64,000 nt of DNA from Scalesia atractyloides (Eukaryota > Streptophyta > Magnoliopsida > Asterales > Asteraceae): assembly GCA_947069175.1 (NCBI GenBank), contig CAMTDV010001633.1, forward strand, positions 58,138,102-58,202,101, written 5' to 3'. Every line of letters starts with the position of its first letter. Within the stretch, counting starts at the first letter, position 1. The notes below the pieces were generated by a model that saw only the letters and a program-made list of their open reading frames with translations, searched no databases and was not told where the DNA came from. Positions 36,762 to 48,271 of this stretch are shown in pieces. The translations under genes and the position numbers were made by a program.

Positions 36762-38432
36762 TGATATACGCCAAATGCAATATATAAATTATATGAAATA
36801 TGGTATAATATCAACCCTTTTATGTCTAATGTTGGAAAAAGTGTATTTCATTTTATACTTTGGATTTTCAGGATTAAAAGAGCTTAAATGTACAAAAGGA
36901 ACAAATTAACGACAAAAACCAACATAAATACAAAAGAAGACAAGTTGACACATCATACCAACCCTTCGAGCTTCACCCCAAGGCCAAAAACAACAAATCA
37001 GAAGACAAGCATGGGATCGTACCACCAAGGCATGGGGCCATGCCCCTCTCCAGAGTTCATGACGAAAAGACAAAAAGAAGAAGACAAGAGATACGGAGTT
37101 GTGTCCTATGGACACGGGCCGTGGTCAACTCCCAGATATACAAAATCTCCTATAGTACAGCAAGTACTGGACCACGGGGGCGTGCCTCTAACAAAACGGG
37201 TCGTGTGTGCATATGTACTAACACAGCTCATTAAATGAAGACAGAGAAGAAGAAGAAGAAGAAGAAGACACGGGGCCATGTGAAAGGCCTGTCTCATGAT
37301 ATAAATAGGGGTGCTTGGTTCAATTGCAATCCATCCCTTGGCAAACCACTTCTCTCACACCTGCCACCACTCCACCACTACGATACCACCATCATCCGCC
37401 ACATTCCTCCATCATCCATCTTTAAAGTGTGTGTAGTAGTCTCGGGATCCAAGATTGATTGTAAGAGTTTTGTCAAACAAAGGCAATGCTTGGCTAATCT
37501 CTTACATCACTTGGTGAAGATAAATCTTTTATGTATTACTTTTGATTTCCAAGCTTTGGTTAACTTTTTAATTGGGTATGTATTAGTGACTTTAGTATCT
37601 AGTTTTTTAATCTGAAAGTGAACTTTATTCTATCACCCCCTCATGTTTTTATTGATTCACTCATTCGTGTCTTTACGGTCTATATAAAGCACGTTAACTT
37701 CCTGGAAGGTGGTTAGAAGGGTGGTTTAGGTAAAACTCTTCCTCGTTCAGTGTATAGATCCTACAAGGAATTAATTCAAGCTTATTAGGATTTCCACTGA
37801 GACAGATAGCATCGAATTGGGGGAAGTAAGAACGGCTTGAATCCCTTATAAACAAACTACTATTAAAACTTTAACCTTGCGGGACTGTACCCTGCTAACT
37901 CAGACCAATATGACTGAGGGTAGCCCGTTGACTCCAAAAGTGGGACATGCCACATTTTGCATTAGTAACTTACTTAATTATCTTTCAAAATTCCGGCCTT
38001 GCGGACTGTATCCCTACTGACTCAGACCAGTATGGTCGAGGGTAGCGTTGCCTCCAAAAGATGGACATGCCAGTATGACTTAGATAATCTCTTAAAAAAC
38101 TCAAAGTGCGGAAATCATCAAAGGATACGTAAAAGATAAGTCGGAACTAAGTGATTCTATCTTGTTTATTGTTCTTTTAATATTTCCATTTCTTTTTAAT
38201 TTATGTTTATTAAACATCTTTTCTCAAAAAATTGGTTAGATTAGACGTTGACGATATTCCGGTATTAAAAGCACTTTTGTCCTTAGACGGACTCGGTATC
38301 TTACGGGTGCACTTGCCCTAGCGTGTTGTAAAAAGTGATTGTGTTATATCGTGTTTTATTAATTTAAAGCTTGATAAACGAGTAAAGGTGCTTAAAATAT
38401 ACTAAAAATTATACTCACGCACCGACACGTCA
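36762..38432 (+). repeat. 3' LTR of the Athila-like element (1671 bp)
   Basis: It starts TGATATACGCCAAATG directly after the purine tract and ends ACCGACACGTCA. Dyads related to CACGGGGCCGTG lie at about 37110-37125, 37170-37180, 37195-37207 and 37268-37280. TATAAATAGG follows at 37300. It contains two related units (about 37875-37960 and 37998-38075) with gcgg(g)actgt and ctcagacca(g)tat blocks that the 5' LTR lacks. Confidence 0.88.
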
Positions 38433-40440
38433 ATACGCCTCGTACATGGCTATACACCATGTATACAAGCATCGTATATGTCCCTCATATAGACTATATA
38501 CGCATCGTATATGTGGCTGATTTGACTGTACAAGGTTTGACCATCTGGTCGGAGACATAAACCCTATACGCGTCGTGCAAGTCTGTACAAGGCGTTTACA
38601 TGAGTCCCAATGGATGTGCAAATAAACATCAAGGTGTGTGAAGGCATGCATTAGGGAGATGCCGTTGCCAAACTTGTGGAAAGATAAGCATAGTGATTAT
38701 TAATTGCGATCAAGGATTGGAGGACCAAATTGTCATTTCGAGATAAAGAACAATTTAAACATAATTGTTAATATGTAAAAATATTTATGTATTGTCAAAA
38801 GTATTAGAGGACACATTATGATTAGTACACGATCTCTGGTTCCATATCTCTCCAATTTTATACGGTAAAACATAAATAACATGAAGACATTTTTTATATT
38901 TTCCAACGATGATAAAACGAAGTGAGTGAGAGAGAGTGATAGAGAGAGAGAGAGAGAGTACATGTGTGTGTGTAGAGAGAGAGATATGAAAGAGGACATG
39001 AATAAATATGGTTGTTTAAAATAGAGAGAGACGACATAAATTCATGGGAGTAGATGAATAAACTTATGGTGGGATTTAAAGTGTGTAGAGGGGGTTGTGG
39101 GAAGCTTTAAAAGTTTTAGTAGTTCAAAGGGGGAAGATGACTAATGTTTTTAATACACGGGGACGTGTCAAATTTAATAGCCGAGGGGTGTTGGGTGCTT
39201 TTAATTAAAGTTTTTAGTTCTTTGAGTGACCCAATTGTGGAAGTTGGTTTTTAATGAATCCCTATTAAAAGCTCTCCCTCTGCGTGCATTCATGGCTTCC
39301 TTCAACTGTATCTATACAGTCTCTCTTACCCCTCATTTAATGATAAATTACACTACACCCTTTGTCTTCTCTAATATGACTTTGCAGTCCTCTTTATGTA
39401 TATTAATTCACTTTCTAGTCCCTTGCAAAGTACTTGAAGAAAGTTTAAGCTTATTGGGTTACTTAAATTCAGCTGTCACGACGTCCTAGGGGTTTCGACT
39501 TGGTGCTTTATTGCGATATCAGTGTATTAAACGTCTAATGACATGAGGTGCTGACACAGACAAAAGATAATGATATGATATCGTCATTTCTAAGTTCTTA
39601 AAAAGGGTCTTCCTGTATGCCTTTGTTGTTCCATGATGTCCTCATCTATGTTAGAGATATATTGATCATTCTTCTTTGCAATTATCATATATTATGTCTA
39701 ATTTTTATGTGATTTTCTATTGCATGTGACTCTTTATAAACTCACAATATTTTCCCATCACAACTGATAGATGGAGTGAGTTATATGGAAATATAGCAAT
39801 ACTTCTTTCGATATATGAAGTTAGCGTGTGTATCTATATATGATTAATAGATGATTATGACATTTAACGAGTCTTTGATACGTATAACTAAGCTATATGA
39901 ATTATTGAGGACTTGTGTATACATACGAATTGAATTCATGCACCCAAACACCTTGCATTAAACAACAAGCATGATACTATGATAACTTTATCATTTAAAA
40001 CTAACATAATAATATGAATTGAGGCGTGATGAGTTGATGTATCATGAATCCGACCAACAACACCCATCAAAATTTTTGAGATTGTCTTGAAATAAATCAC
40101 GCATAAACGTGCCTGCAAAGTATGAATCATTAGTTCATAGCCGAACAAATCGTTCATATTGTTTTCATCGGTTCATAACAGAACCCTTATATTCATGACT
40201 ACCAATTCATTTGACCATACATATGAAAGAAAGAGATGTTTATGAGTTAAATATTTGGTAGAACTACACACCTTTGTTATAGTAATTGCTAAACCTCACA
40301 ACATAACTTCAAGTGCACGTCATGGGGAGTTTTGATGGGGCCTTACTCGCTTCACATTTAATATTTTGCCCTTTATAGATTCTCCCTTGCAGTTACTTAT
40401 TTTATTTATGCTACTACATTTACCTCTCTTTTTCTCTCCC
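38433..40440. other. Intergenic DNA upstream of the CFL1-like gene
   Basis: 38433-38640 contains sequence like that near 14400 (tatacgcatcgtatatg), possibly the other side of the Mutator-like element. The rest is AT-rich, with a GA-rich microsatellite and an ACACGGGGACGTGTC motif at 39155-39169 that contains the ABRE-like core ACGTGTC. I see no gene. The short frames at 38733-38999 (-) and 39226-39489 (+) are unconvincing. Confidence 0.5.
38921..38990. repeat. (GA)n microsatellite
   Basis: This is an interrupted GA/GT run: gtgagtgagagagagtg, then a clean GA stretch, then a GT stretch, then GA again. Confidence 0.9.
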
Positions 40441-40444
40441 CTTC

Positions 40445-40452
40445 TATATAAA
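40445..40452 (+). promoter_or_regulatory. TATA box of the CFL1-like gene
   Basis: TATATAAA follows a pyrimidine-rich run (ctctctttttctctccccttc). It lies 137 bases upstream of the predicted start codon, which leaves room for a 5' UTR of about 100 bases. Confidence 0.7.
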
Positions 40453-40581
40453 TCTCACCACCATTACAAAATCTTGATCACACACATAACACCTAAACAC
40501 ACACTCATCTCGTGTGATCAAAAGGTTTTCTAGTATACATATGTGGTTTCTTTTCATGCATCTCTCTTGCATACATCAACA

Positions 40582-41683
40582 ATGATTCAAGATTGTGAGG
40601 ATTCTTCAAAGAAGAGGAAACGTGATGGATCATTACAACAAGAAGATTTCTTGTATCACCCAGCTTCCACGAACACCAATCACACAAAAAGCTTGGTACT
40701 TGACACCGAGCTTCATCTTGATACCCCCATGCCTTTGGAGTGGCAACGATGCCTCAATATAAAGGTAGTTAAAACCCTAATTTAGTTAAGTTCTATTTAT
40801 GGGATGATACTTTTGTTTTAAAACCCTAATTATTATAAGTTCTTGAGTGAGTTTCATCAAAATTTTCATGGTTTTGAGTGATTTAAAGGGAATAGTCTTT
40901 AAAGATATGTGGGTAAGAAAAACTATTTATTAAGTTTTGAGTTAACTATGATGATCATCAACCAGGGGCGGAACCAAGGGGTGAAGAGGGTCTGGTGACT
41001 AGAATTTATTGAATTTCTATAGAAAATCTCTTTTTTTTTAATAAAAACGTTTGTTGCTCACTTAGATTGTAGGTAGAGAGAAGAGAAACAATAATGATCC
41101 ACAACTAAAAAGTTATGTTCCATCACTGATATGGGTTTGATCAGTGAGTTACAGAAGTTTTGTTCTTAGGGTTGATATGTCATATTTAATTCTGTCAAAT
41201 ATATATTTCAGTTTATATGGACTTAAATTCTTTTTTTACCTTGTGTAAAATCGCTGATGGTTGCAGTCTGGCCAAATACACTATTATAACACAAGAACTC
41301 ATAAAAAGACCTCAATGGATCCCAGAAGTAGCCCAGAGGCAGAACCACCCAAGAACATGAGTCTTGATCTTGAGCTCAACCTACCATGTGGATCGTCTGA
41401 TACAACAAAGAAACATCATGTTGCTGACAACTTCTCCAAGTACAAGACTTCAAGCGAAACAACAACGAACAGGAACGGTGGTGGTGGTGGTGGAGTGCCG
41501 TCATGGTTGGCGTTGGAAGGAGGAGATCAACAACAAGAGATGATGACAGCAGTGTGTAAGAAGTGTCATATGTTGGTGATGATGATCAAGATCTCACCTT
41601 CATGCCCAAATTGTAAATTCATGCACCCTCCCAATCAAACCCCTCCAAGTCTCTTTAACAGAGAATTAAGCCTCTTGTGTTAA
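40582..41683 (+). CDS. CFL1-like: CFL1-like WW-domain protein (two exons: 40582-40764, 41267-41683)
   Basis: This appears to be the one intact host gene, coding for 199 residues. Exon 1 (61 codons, ATG at 40582) ends at AAG|GTAGTT. Exon 2 begins after TTGCAG at 41267 and ends with TAA at 41681-41683. Both junctions are phase 0 and the intron is 502 bp. A WW domain spans the junction: LEWQRCLNIK from exon 1 and SGQIHYYNTRTHKKT from exon 2. The second Trp of a standard WW domain is replaced (KTSMDP). Then come an EAR-type repressor motif LDLELNLP and a low-complexity GGGGGG segment. The conserved tail reads PSWLALEG, CKKCHMLVMM and CPNCKFMHPP, with two CxxC pairs, and ends SLLC. This matches the CURLY FLAG LEAF1 family, reported as regulators of cuticle formation with homeodomain partners. 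A nuclear role is inferred; a Lys/Arg-rich KKRKR lies near residue 10. An upstream in-frame GTG at 40543 is not a plausible start. Confidence 0.82.
40765..41266 (+). other. Intron of the CFL1-like gene
   Basis: It starts GTAGTT and ends TTGCAG after a T-rich stretch (ctttttttacc). It contains caggggcggaaccaaggggt near 40964, a motif often seen at ends of plant hAT-type MITEs. I could not find a matching inverted end. Confidence 0.75.
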
Positions 41684-43384
41684 TTAACTAAGGTTTGATT
41701 ATTAAGTGCTTAATTTAGTTATTTAAGTCTATGTTAGTTATGGATGTGTAAAATTTAACTACTATAAAAAGTTAGGTTCTGTCTTGTAAGTGGTGGATAT
41801 GATGAAGTCAACAAATATGGACTTACCGAATTAGTTTAACTGATAACCGCAGATGATGTCCTTTTGATCAATCCATAACCATTAGGACGGTAAAGATTGT
41901 GATGTAAGTTTTATGGTATGTGTAAGAAAAAATGAATTAACATTTTTTAGTACATTAATATGTTATATATATATAATATAATGTTATATATATAATATAA
42001 AGAGTGTATTATTAGTTTTTAGCAATTATAATTTGGGTCCCATGATAGGGATTGGTTCAATAGGTTCATGAAGCCGGATTGGTTTTAACTGTAATCGACA
42101 AACCCGGATCCGTAGGGGGTGGGTCGAGTTGGAACCGGAGAAACGGGTTGGCTAGGATTGGTTGTTTGGTTCATGTCCGCACTAGGACGCGGATCAGGAA
42201 TTAAACCTCGGTTGTAGGGGTACATGGTATAAAAAACCAGACTTTTTTATAAAATAAAAAGAGAATGGATGGTAATAGATAGTATAGGTTTTTTTTTTTA
42301 AATGAGGTTAAAAGGTTGTGTTTTTATAGAAATTATAGGAATTAATATTTTTTTAATAGAATTACCGTTCAATGGTCACAAGTTTTGAAATAAGGAAAAG
42401 TGTGGCGTGATATTTTTCGTGAGACTTCAAAAATTTATCTACGTAGATATTTTTTAAAATATAAAAAAATATCAACTTTTTGCTTTGTTTTATTTACACT
42501 TGGTTAACTTATTTTTAAACTATCAATTTTTCACATTTTAAGTTCATCAAAAATTATTTAATTTTTATTTTTGAAATTGCAGCTTAATCAGGAACAATCT
42601 AAATCTTTTTTGAGTGAAACTTCATAACAATGTACTTCAATTTTGATTTTGGGGTAGGGTCCGACTGGTTAGATGGTATGTGATGGGATTTAAATATTTA
42701 GGTTTGATTTGATCAGAACCTTTCGGCTAACAACATTAGGTTTACGGATGCATAGGGTTTTCTTGAATCACAACAAGAGCAATTCCATTTTAAGATTCAA
42801 GTTCATATTCAAAATTTCTCAAATCGGTCAGTCGATTTTCTCAAAGTTCTTTCTAGATTTTACTAGGTTTCGTCATCATATACCCACAGAGGCGCCGGTG
42901 GTTATAGTAATATGTTGGTTTTGCACACGTGGCACAATGTCATTGGAAAACGACGTCGATAGCACTTAATACACTGGCGTGCCGCCTTTGTTGAAGGAAG
43001 ATTTTGTGACATTAAAAAGTGTCCAATAACACAATGTCATAGGGAACAATTTGGAGATTTTTCCTAGAATATTTATGTTAGTGAAAATTCATCGCGTCAG
43101 ACCAATAACCTACAAATTGATTGGCTACATCGCTCACACCTTCAATAATGGATGTGATAAATGAAAGAAATCACAGTATAAATAGAACTGTGAATTTTCT
43201 CGTTTGTGGTTTGCCTCCCAAGAACATGGATTGATGTGAGACTATTTGATGTGATAGAAACAATGGAGATGTTATAATCATAACCCCACACTCAAAAAGG
43301 GGAGAGATGCCTTTCATTTTTAATGAGATAAATTACACAAATAGTACGTAAAGAATGAATAAATAAAAAAAAGTACATAAATAA
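41684..43384. other. Intergenic DNA downstream of the CFL1-like gene
   Basis: This is AT-rich DNA with an imperfect tatata stretch at about 41960-42000 and a GC-richer segment at 42060-42200 (aacccggatccgtaggggg). I see no gene. The frame at 42709-42969 shows no known domain. Confidence 0.5.
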
Positions 43385-43975
43385 TTTAAGTTTGCCTGAA
43401 GATAGTTGGTCGAGACAGAGCGTAGCTTGAAAGAACTTGAATGGAGACTGAGGAAGACTCATTGTAACTATGTATGTCACCTGAAGCTTAGTCGAAACAA
43501 ACTATGTGTAAAGTTTGCCTGAATAAACAAATTCATGAATGAAGTGGTAGTCACGATCAATATGTTTTTGCACGTTTGTGAGAGACTGGATTTTTTTAGG
43601 AAGAGGGCAATCTGATTATCACACAACATCGGTCGGTCATGAGGTATGGCATGAAGTTCACGTAATAAGTGGGCGATCCAAAGTAGTTATGTTGAAGTAT
43701 TAACCATGGTTCAATATTCAGATTTATCACTAGAGTGAGAGACAGTTGGTTGTTTCTTAGAACTTCATGAGACAATATTTCCTTAAGAAAGATGGAGTAA
43801 CCATAGGTGATTCAACGCATCTCTAAGCATCGAGTCCAACCGGCATCAAAATAACCAAGGATGGAGATGCTTCTTGACCGATTAAGCGCAAGGTCAGACG
43901 CAGTGGTTCCTTTTAAGTACTGATGTATCCAGTTTAATAGATGTCAAGGGCTCATTGAAGACGCCACCATGGATA
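43385..43975 (-). pseudogene. Copia-type RNase H remnant
   Basis: Read on the - strand in shifting frames, this gives the order of a Ty1/copia RNase H end: VLKGTTASDLAL, then RSRSISILGYFDAGWTRC (first Asp), then ITYGYSIFL, a degraded middle, HIDRDYHFIHEFVYSGKLY, and STKLQVTYIVTMSLPQSPF. The family pattern is YLKGT...GYxDADWA...HIExDxHFVRE...LQxADxxTKxL. The two acidic and conserved positions partly survive. Several stops are present. No LTR or other pol domain is seen nearby, so it is an isolated fragment. Confidence 0.8.
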
Positions 43976-45399
43976 ATCAGATTTTGAGTCTATTAATCTG
44001 ATCATAACTTTATTACAAATGTAAACTTGAGCACCACACATGTAAACTTGAACACAACTCCTTTAATAAATTGGTTAACACAAACATTAACATGAAACTT
44101 TGGGCCTAAACTAGATCTCCAGGGCTTTCCTATTAATATACATTGCATTGCCTGAATCCATGTCAGGATACCCTCTTTTACTTACTAGGGTCTCCGTCCA
44201 GCCCAAGGAAACCATTGCACGCCTCCGTTACCTTTTGGGAGGCCTAATATTACTCTTTATAATACACGGTTTAAAGGATTTCTTATTTTAAATAGTTTTA
44301 GATTTTATGTACTATTATTTTGAAAGTGATAAATTTTAAGTTACATTCTAGTTTATTAAATTTCCTTCAACCATATTTATTTCCAAATGTTAAAAAATCT
44401 ATTATCACTTAGTTTCTAACAACTATATTCATTAGTTCTAACTATCTTTTATCCAATTATATGTGTCTGATTCTTTTAATCTCGAATTAAATATAACAAA
44501 CCAACTTTGTTAATAATTAGGAATGGAAGAAAAGGAAATAAAAACAATTAAATAGACCCGGTTACATGAAAAAGTTTGAGTGACGTAAGTGTGTTTGGCA
44601 CAAATGACAAAACCTATAAGCATCACCAACTTTATACGATTGACACCCCTAAGTAAAACCAATAGTCCCAAGCACAACTACCAAGAACCTGGGAGACATC
44701 ACCGTCAATCTTGTATGCATGCATTTGGCATCGGTTTAACGACTAAACACTAAAGACATAGATGTCAAACACCAAATATACAACCATAACCTGACGATCC
44801 TCGTCTAGGGCTATTCCTTAGAGACCGACAAAGCCTAGGACATGACTTGGTCAACCGAAGACCTTTTTGACGCTCTGTGTCACATAAGGATCAATGTTCC
44901 ATTCAGAGAAAAGGAGCCTCTCTCCGATGTGACTGAACTGGATCATTTAATGCCCCTGACAATCGGTGACTCAGAACGGGTCTCTTTAAGATCACATGAG
45001 GGGACAAGGCTTAACAAAGAAGCAACCTTTTATTGCAAGGATCCTCATGATCCTGCAAGAGGGACATGGGCAGTGCTATTGCCCGGACAAGACTATTACC
45101 CTAAGGAACCTTCTCTTGGTCCTCTGCCAAAAAGGACTTCTAATGGCCAATGAGTCCAGCCCATATAAGCATGGGAAGTTATCCCCAAATGTATCTCGAA
45201 CAATCCTAGATAACAAACATACTAAAGAACTCCCTGAGTTAATGCTCTTGAATCTAATACACCAAATAGATTCAGAACAATTTATTAGTTGTAAATAATC
45301 GTCGTTTTATCCATGAAACAATGGTTTATAGTTGGACAAGATGAAGAAACTAGAAGAAGTACAAGTAAGCCTAACCTTTGGGACACCTTATCATGGAGG
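43976..45399. other. Unassigned DNA
   Basis: This is AT-rich DNA with a GC-richer segment at 44150-44250. An open frame at 44842-45153 (103 codons, starting MTWSTEDLFDALCHIR) overlaps a second frame at 44996-45298. Neither matches a family I know. They lie beside a solo LTR and may be transposon remnants. Confidence 0.3.
44842..45153 (+). other. Unrecognised open reading frame, 103 codons
   Basis: The translation is not low-complexity (for example DVTELDHLMPLTIGD and GTWAVLLPGQDYYPKEP) and has no membrane segment, signal or motif I know. The overlapping frame 44996-45298 could be its frameshifted continuation. Upstream there is no clear TATA box or leader. I do not assign a function and doubt it is a host gene. 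Confidence 0.2.
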
Positions 45400-45404
45400 A
45401 GGTT

Positions 45405-47627
45405 TAGTGTGTGATGAGCATATTATATGTTTATTAATATTTTGAGCCCTTTTTACGTATTATTCAATTTTTAAATTTATAAAACACGATATTGTACTAA
45501 CACTAAACACACACTTGGGCAAGTGCACCCATCCTGAGTGTAGTATAGTGTTGGTAAAATACCGAGGTCGTCCAAGGAAACAAGAGCTTTTAGTACCGGT
45601 TTATCGTCAATGTCTAATCAATCTAAATTTTGTATTGCAATACTTTGACAATTATGAGAGTTGTCATTTATAGATCGACTTTTTGAAGCCAAATATTGGC
45701 GAAAGGGGTTAGCATTGCAATACATTAACTTGATTGTGAAACTTGTGACAAAAGAGTTTTGTATATGGCATTACGATTATTACTAAGTAATTTTTATGCC
45801 TTTGAAATTGTACTTTGATCTTTGAAAACATATTAAATTCGGTAATAAACTTGTGAGTATGTTATTAGAAATCCAATCAAGATTAAAAATAACAACACTG
45901 AAATCCATCATAACTCATGTAAGTACTATTGGAAATCAAATCAATGACTTATAATAGTACTTTGGATATCCTTCTAAGAATCTAACATATGAAAATAGAT
46001 AGATGCTACGAGGATTTGGTTTGGTCACATTGAATCATAACATATGCATTAAAGTACACAAAGAATCCACTCAAGGACATCAATTTAGCACTTTAAACAT
46101 CCCACCAAGATCTAACTATAAAGATTGATAGATGCTACGAGGATTTGGTTTGGTCACATTGAATCATAAAAGAAAAAATAAATAAAAAGATAAATAAAAT
46201 GAAAAAACAGATAGACAAGATAGAATCACTTGGATCCAAATCATCTTTAATGTATCCTTTGATGATTTTCGCACTTTCGGACTTTTTAAGAGATTATCTT
46301 AGTTATAGTAGTAGGCCCCTCTTTTGAAGTTGACGTTACCCTCAACCCAGTGGTTTGAGTCAGCAAGGATACAATCCCAAAGGGTCGGAATAGTGGAAGA
46401 TAATTAAATAAGTTATTAATGCGAAAAGTGTTAGGCCCTCTTTTGAAGGTGACGTTCCCTCGGCTAAGTGGTTTGAGTCAGCAAGGATACAATCCCAAGT
46501 AGCTAGTTTAAAGTATTAATAGTAGTTTACATATGAGGGGTTCATTCTCTTCGCACCCCCGCCATCCAATGCCTTTGGGGCATTGAAGGAGGTCCTAGTA
46601 AGCTTGAACCAAGTCCTCACGAGATCTATACACTGAACGAGACAAGAACTTTACCAAATCACCCTTCTAACCCCCTTCCAAGTAGTTAACACGCTTTATA
46701 TGGACCGTAAAGACACGAATGAGCAAATCAATGACATCGTAAAGAAATGGTTAGGAAAACTCACTTTCAACATTAGAAACTAGTTATTAAAGTCATTAAT
46801 ACATATCAAATTAAAAAGTGCTGAAAGATTAAAAATCAAAGTAATACATTAAAGACTTGTCTTCACCAAGTGATGTAAGAGATTAGCCAAGCATGGCCTG
46901 TGTTTGACAAAAATCCTTACAATAAATCTTGGATCCCAAGACTACTACACACTCTATAGATGATAGATGGATGATGGTTGTGGGTGTTGATGTTGTAGTG
47001 GTGGTGGAGTGGTGGCAAAGTGAGAGAGAAGTGGTTTTCCAAGGGATGCCTTTGAAGTGAAACAAGCACCCCTATTTACAGTCCAAAACAGTAGCCCGGC
47101 CACGGCCCCGTGTCCAGTGGGCACGGCCCGTGGCTAACCATCTTCTCTTCCTTCATTTATTGCATCTGACAGCAGAGGGCCCCACACGACCCCGTGGCCT
47201 CTGGGCACGGCCCCGTGGTCAACTGTTCGTTGTACTATCTGGATTCTGCAAATCTGATAGTTAACCATGCCCCATGTTGGTCTGGGCACGGCCCCGTGGT
47301 GGGCGTAGAAGCTTCTGCAGCGTTTGTCTTGAAGTGCAAGGTCTGACCACGCCCCGTGTTCGGCTGGGCACAGCCCCGTGGTCACCTTCTGTTATCTTGT
47401 TTTTGTCTCTGGGGTGTTGCTGAGGGATCGGGCATGGATCGTTATTCCTTCTTTTCATATTTATGTTGGTTTTGGCTTCTTATTTGCTTCTTTTATTCTT
47501 TTAAGCTCTTTTTATCCTGGAAATACAGAAGGAACAAAGAAACGTGCTTTTTCCAACATTAGTACTAAAAAGGGTTAGTTTTATGCCTTATTTGATGTAA
47601 CTTATATGTTGCATTCTGCACACATCA
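45405..47627 (-). mobile_element. Athila-type solo LTR (2223 bp)
   Basis: Read on the - strand it starts TGATGTGTGCAGAATGC, like the LTR at 36762. It carries the same promoter-leader blocks (accacttctctctcac near 47020, ccaccactccaccac near 47005). It ends ...CATCACACACTA, a changed CA end. Flanks AGGTT at 45400-45404 and 47628-47632 form a perfect 5-bp target duplication, and no primer site or purine tract adjoins, so it is a solo LTR. CG-containing dyads (CACGGCCCCGTG type) are dense at 47098-47385. Internal duplications occur at 46001-46043/46126-46168 and at 46312-46380/46431-46498. Confidence 0.85.
47098..47385. repeat. Array of eight CACGG(C)CCCGTG-type dyads
   Basis: About eight copies, mostly in pairs separated by 20-30 bases (for example ccacggccccgtgtcc then gggcacggcccgtggc), lie in the U3 of the solo LTR upstream of its promoter on the - strand. 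Some copies have decayed (catgccccatg). Confidence 0.85.
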
Positions 47628-47632
47628 AGGTT

Positions 47633-48271
47633 CATCATCCCAAGTAGGATTGGGGGTGGTTCATCCCAACAAAGGATCCAAAAGATTACCTGCATGCTTT
47701 TAGATGTGCAGGTCAGGTTGGGGGTGGTTCATGCTAACGTGGTGGCATATGATTGTACAAATGCTGATGGAAGGATCCAAGTTATGGTTCAGTAGTCTCC
47801 CCTCTGGGAGCATTGATAGCTATAAATAATTGTGTCACAAGTTGCTGAGAAATTTTAACCTGCAGAAGAATGTTATAAAGGGGATCCAAAGCAAAAGGCG
47901 ACATGCTACTAGCACCAATGAACTATGGAGGATGAGATACCCATTAAAATGGACCCAACGTGCGTGGTTGAAATGGTGGCTGAAAGTGTCCACTTCATCT
48001 AGTTTATTGTGAAGACTTCTACTATTATTTTGCCATGAGTAACGAGCACCCAGACTTCCAGTAATTTTTCAGTTTGCAGATTGCACACTCATCAAAAGCA
48101 AATTTAGGATTCTTTTAAACTTTTTAAAGCCAAAGAATAGTGTGGTCTAGAGTGATCGTTTGGAACAATAAACACAATAGGAGTACTAGTTGCTTTAGAC
48201 CCTTTGTCTACCTGAGATTTGATACGAGCCTCATCTCTAATCAATTCATGAACAACTTAAACAATTGTGGG
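47633..48271. other. Unassigned DNA
   Basis: Two related stretches contain gattgggggtggttcatcc- and ggttgggggtggttcatgc (47648 and 47707). The frame 47830-48012 has no recognised domain. I see no gene. Confidence 0.35.

Larger units (their letters stand above)
18430..38432 (+). mobile_element. Athila-like Ty3/gypsy element (gag and protease only), hosting a nested element
   Basis: The element comprises a truncated 5' LTR, a TGGCG-type primer-binding site, a leader, gag and protease. A long non-coding 3' part follows, then a purine tract and a full 3' LTR. No reverse transcriptase, RNase H or integrase sequence is visible between protease (ending near 21950) and the 3' region, so it is non-autonomous. 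A 12.5-kb LARD-like element interrupts the 3' region at 22544-35045. A target duplication cannot be tested because the start of the 5' LTR is missing. Confidence 0.85.

Noticed and set aside
36888..37238. 116-codon frame in the Athila-like 3' LTR
   Set aside because: It is LTR U3 sequence with the dyad repeats and a low-complexity Lys/Thr-rich translation; there is no independent support.
39155..39169. ACACGGGGACGTGTC as a real regulatory site of the CFL1-like gene
   Set aside because: It contains an ABRE-like core but lies 1.4 kb upstream, is a single copy, and resembles the Athila dyads by chance or descent; there is no evidence of function.
40543..40581. Extension of the CFL1-like gene upstream of the ATG at 40582
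   Set aside because: The extension would need a GTG start. The ATG at 40582 fits the family and the 5' UTR length.
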